From assembly GCA_028150825.1 (NCBI GenBank), contig JAOGIM010000006.1, forward strand, positions 33,140 through 97,139: a stretch of DNA of 64,000 bases. The letters run 5' to 3'. Positions 55,522 to 64,000 of this stretch are shown here, in pieces. The notes under the pieces were generated by a model. The model made no database searches. It had not been told where the DNA came from and was given only the letters and a program-made list of their open reading frames with translations. Within the stretch, counting starts at the first letter, position 1. Every line of letters begins with the position of its first letter. The translations under genes were made by a program, and so were the position numbers. The DNA comes from Paracoccaceae bacterium (GTDB lineage: Bacteria > Pseudomonadota > Alphaproteobacteria > Rhodobacterales > Rhodobacteraceae).

Positions 55522-55802
55522 TTACTCCTGACCGCATTTTGATTTATCGAATGTTCCAATTCTTATAAAGCCTTTATCTGTTGACGAATTATTCTCGAGT
55601 AGTGTCTGCCAATCAAGCTTCGTTTGATTGTTTATGTAAGTTTAATCAACCAAAAAATGTCATAACTTTCTCCAGTCAAGTATGAAAACAAAAACATGAA
55701 GCATATAAAGTGTTTTGTATCGGTCTATGTATATCTATAACAGTGCCTACTGTTTTTGTTATAAGTATGGCACATCGGAAAACTTTATGAAATCTTAAGC
55801 AC

Positions 55803-56726
55803 ATGAAAAAAAGTAAGTTGATATCGAGTACAAGTGCCAGTTTAAATCTTTATACAGCTACGCCCAAAAATCCATTAAAAGCTATCGTTCATATTACGCA
55901 TGGAATGGCTGAACATGCTGCAAGATATGAGTGGTTTTCAGATATTCTAGTGCGGGAGGACATAGCAGTCTTTGCACATGACTTGCGCGGGCATGGGTCT
56001 ACCACATCCACAGACTCTCAAAAGGGCGTATTCGCTTCCACAGATGGTCTATCTAAAGTTATGCAAGATCATGATTATGTTCTGGAACACATAACTAAAA
56101 AATACCCACAAATACCAATCTTTTGCTTTGGCCACTCACTGGGATCAATCCTAGTTTTGAATTATGCAATCAAACATCCCACTAAATTGGCTGGGTTGGC
56201 CTGCTGGAATAGTGGTATTGAGACCAATGCTTTAGCGAGGTTGGGAAAATTCATACTTGGTGTTGAGAGCCTTTTCCGTGATGCTACGAATACAAGCGCT
56301 ATTGCTTGGAAGTTAACGTTTGAAATTTGGAATGCAAAATTTAAACCCAATAGAACAAGGTTTGACTGGCTGTCCCGCGATGAAGATCAAGTCGATGCCT
56401 ATGTGGCTGATCCCATGTGTGGTTTTGACGTCTCTCTGAGCTGCTGGCGAGATACGACCGAAGCAGTGTTCTATGCCAGTAGGAACCTGAATAAAATCCC
56501 TCAAAACTTACCTATATTTTTGTTGGGCGGATCCGAAGACGCTTGTACGAATGATGGTTCAGACATGGTGAAACTTCACGAAAGATTAATTGCTTTAGGT
56601 CATGAGCGCGTCAAATGCAAAATTTTAGCGGATACCCGTCATGAAAGCTTGAATGAACTTAATCGAGAGCAAACAAGCCAGTTGTTTTTAAATTGGATAA
56701 ACGAGTGTGTTCAGGTAGATACTTAA
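55803..56726 (+). CDS. alpha/beta hydrolase (monoacylglycerol lipase-like, serine aminopeptidase S33 type)
   Basis: Cytoplasmic serine hydrolase of 307 residues. Seen: the oxyanion region ITHGMAEHAARYEWFSDIL, HDLRGHGST, the nucleophile elbow GHSLG (110-114, Ser112), an acid candidate in LLGGSEDACTNDGSDM and the catalytic His in DTRHESLNE. The HGMAEH and DLRGHG pattern matches lysophospholipase/monoacylglycerol lipase-like proteins. No signal peptide. It is a single gene in a decayed region; the ribosome site is weak. Confidence 0.88.
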   Translation: MKKSKLISSTSASLNLYTATPKNPLKAIVHITHGMAEHAARYEWFSDILVREDIAVFAHDLRGHGSTTSTDSQKGVFASTDGLSKVMQDHDYVLEHITKKYPQIPIFCFGHSLGSILVLNYAIKHPTKLAGLACWNSGIETNALARLGKFILGVESLFRDATNTSAIAWKLTFEIWNAKFKPNRTRFDWLSRDEDQVDAYVADPMCGFDVSLSCWRDTTEAVFYASRNLNKIPQNLPIFLLGGSEDACTNDGSDMVKLHERLIALGHERVKCKILADTRHESLNELNREQTSQLFLNWINECVQVDT

Positions 56727-57037
56727 AAAGATAAATTATTTTTCCATTTATCTAATTATAAAATACTATTCTCCGATAGCAATATTTCTCATGGGTGATA
56801 GTCAATTAAGTAGTTAATTTCAAATTAGTTTACGACCTTCTGCTTTATAAGACTGACTTAAGTTATTTTAGATATCGGCCAAGGATTTAATAACATGACT
56901 AATGCTCTTTCAGTTGTAGGTTAGACCACAACTCGACCTAAAGATATTCAAGGGTTTATAGCCTGTCTGCTCAACGCAAGAACTTATTACTGTAGTTTTA
57001 AAACGAGGTTGGATGAATTAAGATGGGAAATGTTTTA
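56727..57037. other. intergenic region after the hydrolase gene
   Basis: About 310 AT-rich bases. An ATG near 56895, with AAGGA upstream, opens only nine codons. Nothing else is seen. Confidence 0.4.
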
Positions 57038-57262
57038 TCACTCATAGATGTATGCACTGGGCACTGGAGCACATGTATAATATAGCTCTACTCCCTCAGT
57101 GGAAATTAAGCCGTATTGGTAAGTTTGATTACTATCGTATTTGATTTCAGAGCTCAATTGAAGTCCAACTCTCTGACATTCATCCAACGTTTTGTATGTG
57201 GCTACTAACTCAGACGCAGCGCCTTCATCCATAGACAAAAATAACATTAACGCCCATTCCAT
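57038..57262 (-). CDS. small hypothetical protein with N-terminal hydrophobic segment
   Basis: A 74-residue protein, MEWALMLFLSMDEGAASELV then ATYKTLDECQRVGLQLSSEI, ending YYTCAPVPSAYIYE. It has two Cys and a short hydrophobic start that could be a weak signal or anchor. AAAGGA lies 6 nt before the ATG, so expression is likely. The layout (hydrophobic start, TLDECQ, late YxC) resembles small accessory proteins of phage or host origin, but no family is named. Confidence 0.55.
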   Translation of the reverse strand: MEWALMLFLSMDEGAASELVATYKTLDECQRVGLQLSSEIKYDSNQTYQYGLISTEGVELYYTCAPVPSAYIYE

Positions 57263-57501
57263 TTGCAGTCCTTTCTTACCCCACTCTGAAAAAGAATGTA
57301 CTATGCGTCCTCAAGCTTTGACCAGCATTAAAGAATTTTTAAATCTTCACAATCTCTTTGGGTTTAAACGCATAGTGCCATATCATTTAAGCACATATTT
57401 TAGCTCAGTGGCTTGAAAGGACAATTTGACCCTTTACCCAGTACTACCCTCGCCAAGACGCAGCCACACTTCATAAAAACCCATTCCAGGATGTTAGGAG
57501 C

Positions 57502-57950
57502 TCACACGGCTACACACTCACAAAGCGCATAAAATGTGCTGAGCGCATTTGCCAACTGTTCAGCTCTTTTCCACAATTTTGAATAAGCCGACTGGAGTGC
57601 ACTTAGCCCATTGTCGCCTATGTCCAACAAAGCCCCTTAAACTGAATGAGTATTCACAATCTCGCGTAGTAATCCACCAACAGTGATTTCACAGATCTCA
57701 GCACCGGCATTTCCAAATTGGTAGGATGTCGTCAGCTTTAACTCAAACACTCCAATTTTACTTGATCAAGTAAAATAATGCATGAACGCAATGTTTTGCA
57801 TAATATCATTGTTGTATAAATTGATAACTTTAGGATATCACCGTGAAGCTTACCCTGCGGAAATTTTTTATTTTTAAGGTCATAGTGGAAAGAAATAGTT
57901 GCAGAAAGGCTGCTTTGGGCCAGTCCCATATCGATATGTGGCCAGTTCAA
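57502..57950 (-). pseudogene. decayed coding region
   Basis: Minus-strand frames with protein-like content follow each other with breaks: MNWPHIDMGLAQSSLSATIS and FHYDLKNKKFPQGKLHGDIL (57950 downward), then in another frame FELKLTTSYQFGNAGAEICE and ITVGGLLREIVNTHSV, a TAA at 57637-57639, then ALQSAYSKLWKRAEQLANAL to a TGA at 57502. At least one frameshift and one stop. A sugar-porter-like tail, PETAGYSMDHLMEFV, is just upstream in a third frame. The stretch 57263-57501 is empty. Confidence 0.35.
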
Positions 57951-58047
57951 TGCGACATAACAAATTCCATTAAGTGATCCATGCTATATCCAGCTGTTTC
58001 AGGTACATAAATTGTACGGAGCATCTAAGCTTTACAGGAAGCAGAAC

Positions 58048-58818
58048 TTAAAAAACTCCCACCGCAATCAACCTGCCACCCATTACCAAAAAAGCAATCA
58101 AGACCGCTTTTTGAAATAGGTTCTGACCAACCCGGGACCTTAAGATTTCGCCAAGCCTAAAACCCACCAAAACAGCGATTAGGCCAGTTAGCGACTGCAA
58201 CATTATACCAGTGTTTAATGTTCCACCAATAAACAGTCCCAAAGCCAAAGGAACAGATCCAATAAGAAAAAGGAAGCCCGTCGCAGTGATAAAGCGATCT
58301 TTGTCCAAATTGCGCGAAATCATATACATTGCAACTGGTGGGGACCAGATTGAGCTAAGCCCCCCTAAAATACCCGAAACTATGCCAAAACTAAGTTGCC
58401 AGTGCATTTCTGGTCCAAGTTTTAGCTTGAAATTACTAAGCCCATTAAGCGCAAAAACAACCATCGCAACTCCAATTGCAATCGTTAGCAAACCCGTTGG
58501 ATATTGTTCTAAAAACAAAGATGTCACGAAAATACTGATCACGATTGTGATTGCGAAAGGCCAGTAAAGCTTGACTGCCTGTAGTCGATTTTGAGAACGA
58601 AAGAATTGCGAAAGATTGGTAAATAAAATTGGCAAAACCAACAGAGAGATAGCATGAGAAGGAGTAACAACCAACGTCAAAAGCCCCATAGCTACAGCCG
58701 GAAGACCAATGCCTAAAAATCCTTTAACAACTCCAGACACAAAAAAAGTTGTCAGCATTAATGCCAGTATGGTGACATTACTCGAAGGAATTAATAGACC
58801 AAGGAGAGTGTCTTCCAA
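58048..58818 (-). CDS. TauE/SafE family exporter, probable sulfite exporter
   Basis: Integral membrane protein of 256 residues with about eight helices in two similar halves. The half-repeats carry GVVKGFLGIGLPAVAMGLLT and SGILGGLSSIWSPPVAMYMI, the TauE/SafE pattern. Family members export sulfite, sulfoacetate or related C1/C2 sulfonates. It is the last gene of the minus-strand operon with SauS- and SauT-like enzymes, where sulfite would be the end product after sulfoacetaldehyde is cleaved. The start is TTG; no nearer ATG exists upstream. Confidence 0.87.
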   Translation of the reverse strand: MEDTLLGLLIPSSNVTILALMLTTFFVSGVVKGFLGIGLPAVAMGLLTLVVTPSHAISLLVLPILFTNLSQFFRSQNRLQAVKLYWPFAITIVISIFVTSLFLEQYPTGLLTIAIGVAMVVFALNGLSNFKLKLGPEMHWQLSFGIVSGILGGLSSIWSPPVAMYMISRNLDKDRFITATGFLFLIGSVPLALGLFIGGTLNTGIMLQSLTGLIAVLVGFRLGEILRSRVGQNLFQKAVLIAFLVMGGRLIAVGVF

Positions 58819-58860
58819 AGGTTACACCATTTTCTTTCAACCTTTTTCGAATTTCTTACT

Positions 58861-60402
58861 TTACGCGCAGGTTGGATAAATCAATTCAAGAAGTTTTAGC
58901 CTCTGCACCTTGCCGGATGGTCCCTTCGGCAAATCCTCTAAAATATGAATGACATCTGGCGATTTAAAACTTCCTAACCGTTCTTTGCAGTGATCATAAA
59001 GAACGTCCAGCGGAGCATTTAAGGTCTCTTTAAATCGGATACAGGCTTCAACTCTTTCTCCATAATCTGGGCATGGGACTGCAAATGCTGCAGCCTCTAA
59101 AATGGTAATATGCTCCAACAGCGCTTCATCAATTTCGCGGGGTGCAATATTTTCGCCTCCCTTTATAATCAATTCCTTGATCCTCCCAGAGACAAAGATA
59201 AACCCGTCCTCATCCATAAAGCCAAGATCTCCAGTTCGTAGCCACCCTAGCTCAGTGATTGTTTTAGCAGTTTCCTGAGGTTGTTTAAAATATCCCTGCA
59301 TTACGTTGGCGCCACGCACTAAAATTTCACCAATAACGCCTGACGCAACTGATAACTGATATTTATCACCAATCATAATTTCATTTCCATAAGCCTTACC
59401 GGGCGAACCAATTTTACGCTCCGCGGGTGGCATCGGATTTGTCGAAATTTGAGAGCCCGTTTCGGTTAGGCCCATTGTTTCAATAATGGGAACTTTAAAG
59501 CGCTCTTCAAAATCTCGGTGAATATTGGGCGACAGTGGCGCCGATGCCGAGCGGGCAAACCGCAAATGAGAAAGATCTTTCCTCGTCTCAGGTTGATTAA
59601 GAATATAGGAAAATTGGGTTGGCACTGCGGAAAACCAGCTACATTTATATTTATTGATAATTTCCCAGAACACCGAAACTGAAAATCGATAGGGCATGAT
59701 CAGTGTGCTCGATGAAACAGTCGAACCCATTACAGTGACGCATAAGCCATTAATATGAAAAATTGGCAAAATACAAAGTCCTCTGTCATGCTGAGTAATA
59801 GTATGTCCTGAGGAAATAAATCGACCAGCTGCAAGCAAATTTGCGTGATTTAGCATAACCCCTTTTGGATTGCCTGTGGTTCCCGATGTATACATCAAAA
59901 GACCAATAGCATCCGCAGTAAGGTTTGCGCCAGTATGACCAATATCAGAGTTTAGAGCCACTTCATTCCAATTTGGACCGGCCTCATATTGCAGCGGAAC
60001 ACATCTGATATCCTTACTGATGCCTTGCAATGCATCGTTAATATCTTTTGCACAGTGATCTGCTACAAAAATTAATTTCGCTTCCGAATGGTTAACAATA
60101 TATCTAATTGTTTTTGTTCCTGCCACCAAGTTGAGCGGGACAGCGACAAAACCGCCATAAATAATTCCCATGAAAGTGAGGCAGCAACCAATACAATTCT
60201 GCGATGCGATAGCGACCCGATCACCCTGATTTAAGCCAAACGCTTTCAGGTTGGCAGCGATTAACTCAACGCGCTCGGCTGCCTCTCGAAAAGTAATTTC
60301 TAAGTCTGTTTCAGGCGAAACTAACCAAACATGATCGCCATGTTCAGCAGCATTATATGTAATTTGCTGTCTTAAATCTTGGATTTTTTCTAGGGTACTC
60401 AT
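58861..60402 (-). CDS. AMP-forming acyl-CoA synthetase, probable sulfoacetate-CoA ligase (SauT-like)
   Basis: ANL-superfamily ligase of 513 residues: ATP-dependent activation of a carboxylate to its CoA thioester. Motifs: P-loop YTSGTTGNPKG (171-181), A5 GLTETGSQIS, A7 LRTGDLGFMDEDGF, A8 GRIKELIIKGGENI and A10 GPSGKVQRLKL with the acyl-adenylating Lys. The substrate cannot be read directly. Because it sits 5 bp from a sulfoacetaldehyde-dehydrogenase-like gene and next to a sulfite-exporter-type gene, sulfoacetate is the best guess. ATG start. Confidence 0.85.
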   Translation of the reverse strand: MSTLEKIQDLRQQITYNAAEHGDHVWLVSPETDLEITFREAAERVELIAANLKAFGLNQGDRVAIASQNCIGCCLTFMGIIYGGFVAVPLNLVAGTKTIRYIVNHSEAKLIFVADHCAKDINDALQGISKDIRCVPLQYEAGPNWNEVALNSDIGHTGANLTADAIGLLMYTSGTTGNPKGVMLNHANLLAAGRFISSGHTITQHDRGLCILPIFHINGLCVTVMGSTVSSSTLIMPYRFSVSVFWEIINKYKCSWFSAVPTQFSYILNQPETRKDLSHLRFARSASAPLSPNIHRDFEERFKVPIIETMGLTETGSQISTNPMPPAERKIGSPGKAYGNEIMIGDKYQLSVASGVIGEILVRGANVMQGYFKQPQETAKTITELGWLRTGDLGFMDEDGFIFVSGRIKELIIKGGENIAPREIDEALLEHITILEAAAFAVPCPDYGERVEACIRFKETLNAPLDVLYDHCKERLGSFKSPDVIHILEDLPKGPSGKVQRLKLLELIYPTCA

Positions 60403-60407
60403 ATTAA

Positions 60408-61817
60408 TTATCTATTCCAAAATTCGCGGAAAATATCATCAAGCTTAGGAATATCTTCCTCAATAACGCGCACAATTTTCACTTTGTTCACGAAGTGCGT
60501 CCAATTCAAATTATCGTCAATTGAATTCCTCCCCCAACTCCCGCATCCCATGGACAGAGAGAATGGCAACCCATTGTTGAAAAAACCACCTGTGGCAAAG
60601 CAATGGGCTTGGTTTACAATAACCCTGCAGGTTTTGGCCACCATCGCCAAATGGTGGGCCCGTTTTTCATCATAGGAATGAAGCCCAATTGAATGGCCTG
60701 CACCCTGATAATTTTGAACTTTCAGAGCGGTTGCAACTGCTTCATCAAAATTTTCCACCACGTAAAGAGCAAAAAACTGCGACATTTTTTCACCGCTGAG
60801 AACAGCCTCAGACCCGGCTTCTTTAGTAGGTACCATCAAAAATTTCGTTGTGCTATTTGCGCGCTCCTGTAAGTTTAAGTTTTCTATAATCACCTCAATA
60901 TTCTGAGCCAGCAAGGCTTTAGTAATTTTGCCGTTGTGCCAATGTGTTGAGACGAGGCGATCACTTTCAGTCTGGTCCAATAAAAGACCACCCTCTTGTT
61001 CAAGGGCACAAAGGGCGTCCTCGTAAACTTCCTTAAGAATAATAACAGCATTTTCAGACGAACATGATGTGGCATTGTCAAATGTTTTGGACGCGGAAAT
61101 CTTAGCAGCAGCTTGTTGGAGATCTGCAGTTTCATCGATAATGGTGACAACATTCCCTTGCCCCACTCCTAACGCTGGCGTCCCAGAAGAATAGCCAGCT
61201 CGAACATTATTTGGGGACCCCGTCACAACCAAAAGGTCCACTAATTCCATCAAACGCTGGGTTTTAACTTTTGAAGGTGGAATTGGGACCATTTGAACAA
61301 GATCCTTATCAAGACCTATTTTTTCCAAGTTTTTATGTATGATGATCAGCAATTCTCTCAGCACACCAGCGCCTTTCGGAGAAGGCGCAATAACAATTGA
61401 ATTTCCAGATTTTAGAGCATTGATTATGTTGTTAACAGGCGTGGCAAGAGGATTGGTAGAAGGAACTATTGCTGCAATTACACCTTTGGGCCGCAGGTAG
61501 GTCGTTAGTCCCAACTGTGGATCATCAGTGACGTGACCAAAGGCTTTAACACCTTTAAGATCTCGCATAAGTCCCAAAGTCTTATTATGGTTCTTTTGAG
61601 TCTTATCCTTTGCGTTTCCAAGTCCTGTTTCTTCAACCGCGCGTTGTGATAGAACCTGATTATTCTCTGGCTTCATTAAAGCCCAAGCAACTGCTTGGCA
61701 TGCAAGATCAAAAAGGTCTTGTGAGCCATTTGCTTCATAATCGCGCTGTGCCTTTCGCGCTTTCCCAACAATTAAATCTATATCGGAGAGCTCTATTGAC
61801 ATCGTCATGCGAGGCAT
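60408..61817 (-). CDS. acylating aldehyde dehydrogenase, probable sulfoacetaldehyde dehydrogenase (SauS-like)
   Basis: CoA-dependent aldehyde dehydrogenase of 469 residues, of the SauS/AdhE-N type. Seen: VIAAIVPSTNPLATPVNNII (cofactor site), LLVVTGSPNNVRAGYSSGTP, the catalytic Cys252 in FDNATSCSSEN, and MGCGSWGRNSIDDNLNWTHF near the C terminus. With the CoA ligase it would reduce sulfoacetyl-CoA to sulfoacetaldehyde, the route known from Cupriavidus SauST. The further enzyme Xsc is not in the window. Ethanolamine-type EutE homologues are the alternative, but no microcompartment genes are present. Confidence 0.85.
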   Translation of the reverse strand: MPRMTMSIELSDIDLIVGKARKAQRDYEANGSQDLFDLACQAVAWALMKPENNQVLSQRAVEETGLGNAKDKTQKNHNKTLGLMRDLKGVKAFGHVTDDPQLGLTTYLRPKGVIAAIVPSTNPLATPVNNIINALKSGNSIVIAPSPKGAGVLRELLIIIHKNLEKIGLDKDLVQMVPIPPSKVKTQRLMELVDLLVVTGSPNNVRAGYSSGTPALGVGQGNVVTIIDETADLQQAAAKISASKTFDNATSCSSENAVIILKEVYEDALCALEQEGGLLLDQTESDRLVSTHWHNGKITKALLAQNIEVIIENLNLQERANSTTKFLMVPTKEAGSEAVLSGEKMSQFFALYVVENFDEAVATALKVQNYQGAGHSIGLHSYDEKRAHHLAMVAKTCRVIVNQAHCFATGGFFNNGLPFSLSMGCGSWGRNSIDDNLNWTHFVNKVKIVRVIEEDIPKLDDIFREFWNR

Positions 61818-61823
61818 CCTTTT

Positions 61824-63317
61824 CTACGTTGGGTTCTTAGACAATGGCACAAATGCGCTGTAAAGACCCTTTGCCAGTGTCAGGATACCTGCAATTACCA
61901 ATATTGTGCAAATAGGTCTTGAGAAATAAGTCCCCAGATCATAATGCACCATTTGCATACCTTGTGCAAAGTTCTGTTCACCTATCTTACCCAAAATTAA
62001 ACCCAATACGATCCCAGGAATAGAATACCCTGAGCGGCGCAGAAAAAATCCTATAATCCCGGCCAAAAACATGACCATTACATCAAGCACTAAACCACGG
62101 CTGATATAAGCGCCGATACTGGCAAGCATTAGGATCATAGGGGCTAAGAACTGGAACGGTATTTTCAATAAATAGAGGATTGTTTTAGTTTCGAGCAGTC
62201 CAATGAAGAGAATTGAAAGGTTTGCATAGAACATCGCGGCAAACACCACCCAGATCAAATCTGGCGAGTTATAAAACACCAGCGGCCCTGGTTCCAAGTC
62301 ATGCATCTGAAAAACTGCTACCATCATCGCAGTAAGCGCCCCTCCAGGCAGCCCCAAAGCAAGTAGTGGGATCATTGCCGCACCGGTTGCCGCATTATTT
62401 GCTGTCTCTGACGATATTACACCTTCGAGCTTACCTTTTCCAAATTCAGATTTGTCCTTGGCCCAACGCACTGCTTCTCCATAGCCCATAAAGGCGGCTA
62501 ACGTGGCACCAATGCCCGGTAAGATCCCACAGAAAAATCCGACCAGAATTGAACGTATAACGGCAATTTTATGAGACCAAAGTTCCGCAATGCTTGGAAA
62601 ATCGACACTCAACTCAGGTGCTTCGTATTTCCCAACAGCTTTTTTCTCGGCTTGAACAAAAACTTCTGAAACCGCGAAAAATCCCAAGATGGCCGGGACA
62701 AATGCAATACCAGCTGCCAAGTCGCTAAACCCAAAGTTAAAGCGGTTTATGCCCCCGACTGGGTCTTGACCAATAGTCGCAATCAAAAGCCCTAATAAAA
62801 CTGATAGCCATCCCTTCCAGATGGTTCGCCCTCCCACTGAGGACGCGACAGCCAAACCAAAAAAAACTAAAGCAAAGATTTCAGGTGGCCCAATGTTCAT
62901 AATTGCCCACTTTGCCAATGGTTCAGTCGCACTCATCATAATCAAAGCGGAAGCAACACCACCGATCGCAGAACATAAGACAGCCGCCCCAACCGCTTTT
63001 CCAGCCATTCCCTTTTTGGTCATTGGATAACCATCAAATGCAGTTGGTGCGTTCTCTGGCGCTCCGGGGATATTGAATAAGATGGCAGTAATCGCTCCGC
63101 CATATGTCCCCGTACAGTAAATGACAGCAAAGAGCATAACACCCTGAGCAGGCGATAAATTGGCGGTAAATGGCAGAAGTATTGCTGCAAGAGTCAGCAT
63201 ACTCACACCTGGAATTGCTCCAAAAAGCATACCACCAATAACACCAAAGATAAAGATCCCGATGGTAACAGGATCCCCAAACAAAGTTGCTGTTCCTGCA
63301 AGAAAGTTATCAATCAT
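61824..63317 (-). CDS. TTT transporter large permease (TctA family)
   Basis: Large membrane subunit of a tripartite tricarboxylate-type transporter, 497 residues and about 12 helices. The family hallmark region is clear near the N terminus: GAIPGVSMLTLAAILLPFTA, then YCTGTYGGAITAILFNIPGA and PENAPTAFDGYPMTKKG. The repeat-like second site reads LPGIGATLAAFMGYGEAVRW. It lies 6 bp before the SauS-like gene. With TctB and a TctC-type binding protein it would take up the organic acid used by the enzymes behind it. Confidence 0.94.
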   Translation of the reverse strand: MIDNFLAGTATLFGDPVTIGIFIFGVIGGMLFGAIPGVSMLTLAAILLPFTANLSPAQGVMLFAVIYCTGTYGGAITAILFNIPGAPENAPTAFDGYPMTKKGMAGKAVGAAVLCSAIGGVASALIMMSATEPLAKWAIMNIGPPEIFALVFFGLAVASSVGGRTIWKGWLSVLLGLLIATIGQDPVGGINRFNFGFSDLAAGIAFVPAILGFFAVSEVFVQAEKKAVGKYEAPELSVDFPSIAELWSHKIAVIRSILVGFFCGILPGIGATLAAFMGYGEAVRWAKDKSEFGKGKLEGVISSETANNAATGAAMIPLLALGLPGGALTAMMVAVFQMHDLEPGPLVFYNSPDLIWVVFAAMFYANLSILFIGLLETKTILYLLKIPFQFLAPMILMLASIGAYISRGLVLDVMVMFLAGIIGFFLRRSGYSIPGIVLGLILGKIGEQNFAQGMQMVHYDLGTYFSRPICTILVIAGILTLAKGLYSAFVPLSKNPT

Positions 63318-63326
63318 ATATCACCA

Positions 63327-63884
63327 CTAAAAGAGTTGGTCGAACTGTGTCTTCATTCTCAACAAGAAGGCACTTACATCATAAAAAGGCGAAACATTAC
63401 CCTGCGGAAGTGGTGCATTCAAAATAAGCATAAATAATGCAAGCAACAACGCATAAATAAAAACCGTATTCCCCAGAATAAACTTCACACGCCGCTCGCC
63501 CCATGCACACATTATCAAAGCAATGAAGACTGGCGTTGCGCAATAAAACCCAACCGGTTTTAATGACAAGGCATAGAGAAACGGAATTATGAGTATAAAT
63601 CCTGTTTTAAAATATGTATTGAACGAGCTATAATATACGTCATCAGGGTCGTTACTCATACCAACACGGTCTTGTTGAGATTTAGACCCATGTTTGAAAT
63701 TATAATATAAATTTCCAAAGGCCACTAATAGCATCAAAAACAGAATTACCCTCGGCCAGCCAGTTGCACCAAATTTATAAATTTCAATGGGTTGATTAAA
63801 TGTAAAAGTATAGCCAAAAAAAAGTCCAGCTATGGCAATCCAAAAGAGTGCTTCTAAAATGTTAAATTTTGAAAGTTTACCCAT
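63327..63884 (-). CDS. TTT transporter small membrane subunit (TctB family)
   Basis: Four-helix membrane protein of 185 residues. It starts MGKLSKFNILEALFWIAIAG with the first helix, then TGWPRVILFLMLLVAFGNLY (the conserved FP.....G-type region) and two closely packed helices from about residue 95 on, including LIIPFLYALSLKPVGFYCAT. Position between the tctC end and tctA is the usual order. It follows a hairpin that separates it from the binding-protein gene. Confidence 0.9.
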   Translation of the reverse strand: MGKLSKFNILEALFWIAIAGLFFGYTFTFNQPIEIYKFGATGWPRVILFLMLLVAFGNLYYNFKHGSKSQQDRVGMSNDPDDVYYSSFNTYFKTGFILIIPFLYALSLKPVGFYCATPVFIALIMCAWGERRVKFILGNTVFIYALLLALFMLILNAPLPQGNVSPFYDVSAFLLRMKTQFDQLF

Positions 63885-63910
63885 TTTATTTCTTTTTTAG
63901 ACTAGAAAAG

Positions 63911-63942
63911 AGCCTGTTCGGAAATCTTATTCCAAACAGGCT
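63911..63942 (-). terminator. hairpin between tctC-like and tctB-like genes
   Basis: Arms AGCCTGTT and AACAGGCT, then a C-A mismatch and GGAA/TTCC, close a 6-nt loop. The minus strand continues CTTTTCTAG, so the U-run is short. It probably trims the transcript so that the binding protein is made in excess over the permease. Confidence 0.6.
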
Positions 63943-63965
63943 ATTCGCTGGTATTTTTCAATGTC

Positions 63966-64000
63966 TTATTTAACGTCTAGGCCCATTTCTTTATAAACAC
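63966..64000 (-). CDS. TTT transporter binding protein (TctC/BUG), last ten codons only
   Basis: The minus-strand end of the window reads VYKEMGLDVK and TAA. A YKEMGL tail of this kind is common at the end of TctC/BUG solute-binding proteins, and the position directly upstream of tctB and tctA is where that gene belongs. The rest lies beyond base 64000. Confidence 0.75.
   Translation of the reverse strand, partial: VYKEMGLDVK

Noticed and set aside
1..64000. CRISPR arrays or cas genes
   Set aside because: No spaced direct repeats of suitable length and no Cas-like protein were found.

Overview
The window reads as chromosomal DNA of a fairly AT-rich marine alphaproteobacterium, most likely Rhodobacterales (Roseobacter group). 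The pointers are an alphaproteobacterial-type heme A synthase, an olsB-olsA pair for ornithine lipids, a DUF3553 gene next to proA-proB-obgE, a ribosomal protein L21 with a long C-terminal extension, and TRAP, TTT and peptide ABC uptake systems for small organic acids and amides. This placement is inferred from gene content and order, not from a tree.

Region 1 (1-22.4 kb) is mostly housekeeping: the gyrA 3' end, an M32 carboxypeptidase, ctaA, trmJ, a thiE-like gene, olsBA, proA, proB, obgE, a phosphomannomutase, a GNAT enzyme, a LysE-type exporter, rpmA-rplU, tRNA-Ser(CGA) and an ABC exporter. Gaps between these hold broken reading frames: a G-run frameshift at 11.49 kb, two relics at 11.7-12.3 kb, and a Gfo/Idh/MocA fragment beside the tRNA.

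Region 2 (22.8-31.8 kb) is a catabolic island. A strong palindrome overlaps a promoter in front of a DHDPS-family aldolase gene. A complete TRAP transporter (P, Q, M) follows, then a PfkB kinase resembling the sulfofructose-kinase branch, an HpcH/HpaI-type aldolase and a second, atypical DHDPS-family protein. A divergent NHL beta-propeller gene and a GntR/FCD regulator close it. The genes suggest import, phosphorylation and aldol cleavage of a sugar acid or related compound; the substrate is unknown.

Region 3 (31.8-39 kb) is a patchwork: a PhyH-like dioxygenase, a membrane adenylate cyclase apparently split by a frameshift, a protein with an internal signal peptide, an isocitrate/isopropylmalate-type dehydrogenase and mnmH. 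A repeat with coding character occurs three times here.

Region 4 (39.3-52.8 kb) is a second catabolic island: class III CoA-transferase, acyl-CoA dehydrogenase, a cytoplasmic gamma-glutamyltransferase-family Ntn hydrolase, a five-gene peptide-type ABC transporter with a terminator after the binding-protein gene, an amidase, an AhpD-like protein and an M20 carboxypeptidase. It looks built to import an amide- or glutamyl-linked compound, hydrolyse it inside the cell and pass the acid to CoA-dependent oxidation.

Region 5 (52.8-58 kb) is decaying: small genes with in-frame stops, an SDR gene with an in-frame TGA and no catalytic Lys, and a few intact genes, among them an alpha/beta hydrolase. 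Region 6 (58-64 kb) is a probable sulfoacetate operon on the minus strand: TTT transporter (TctC end, TctB, TctA), a SauS-like acylating dehydrogenase, a SauT-like CoA ligase and a TauE/SafE exporter.
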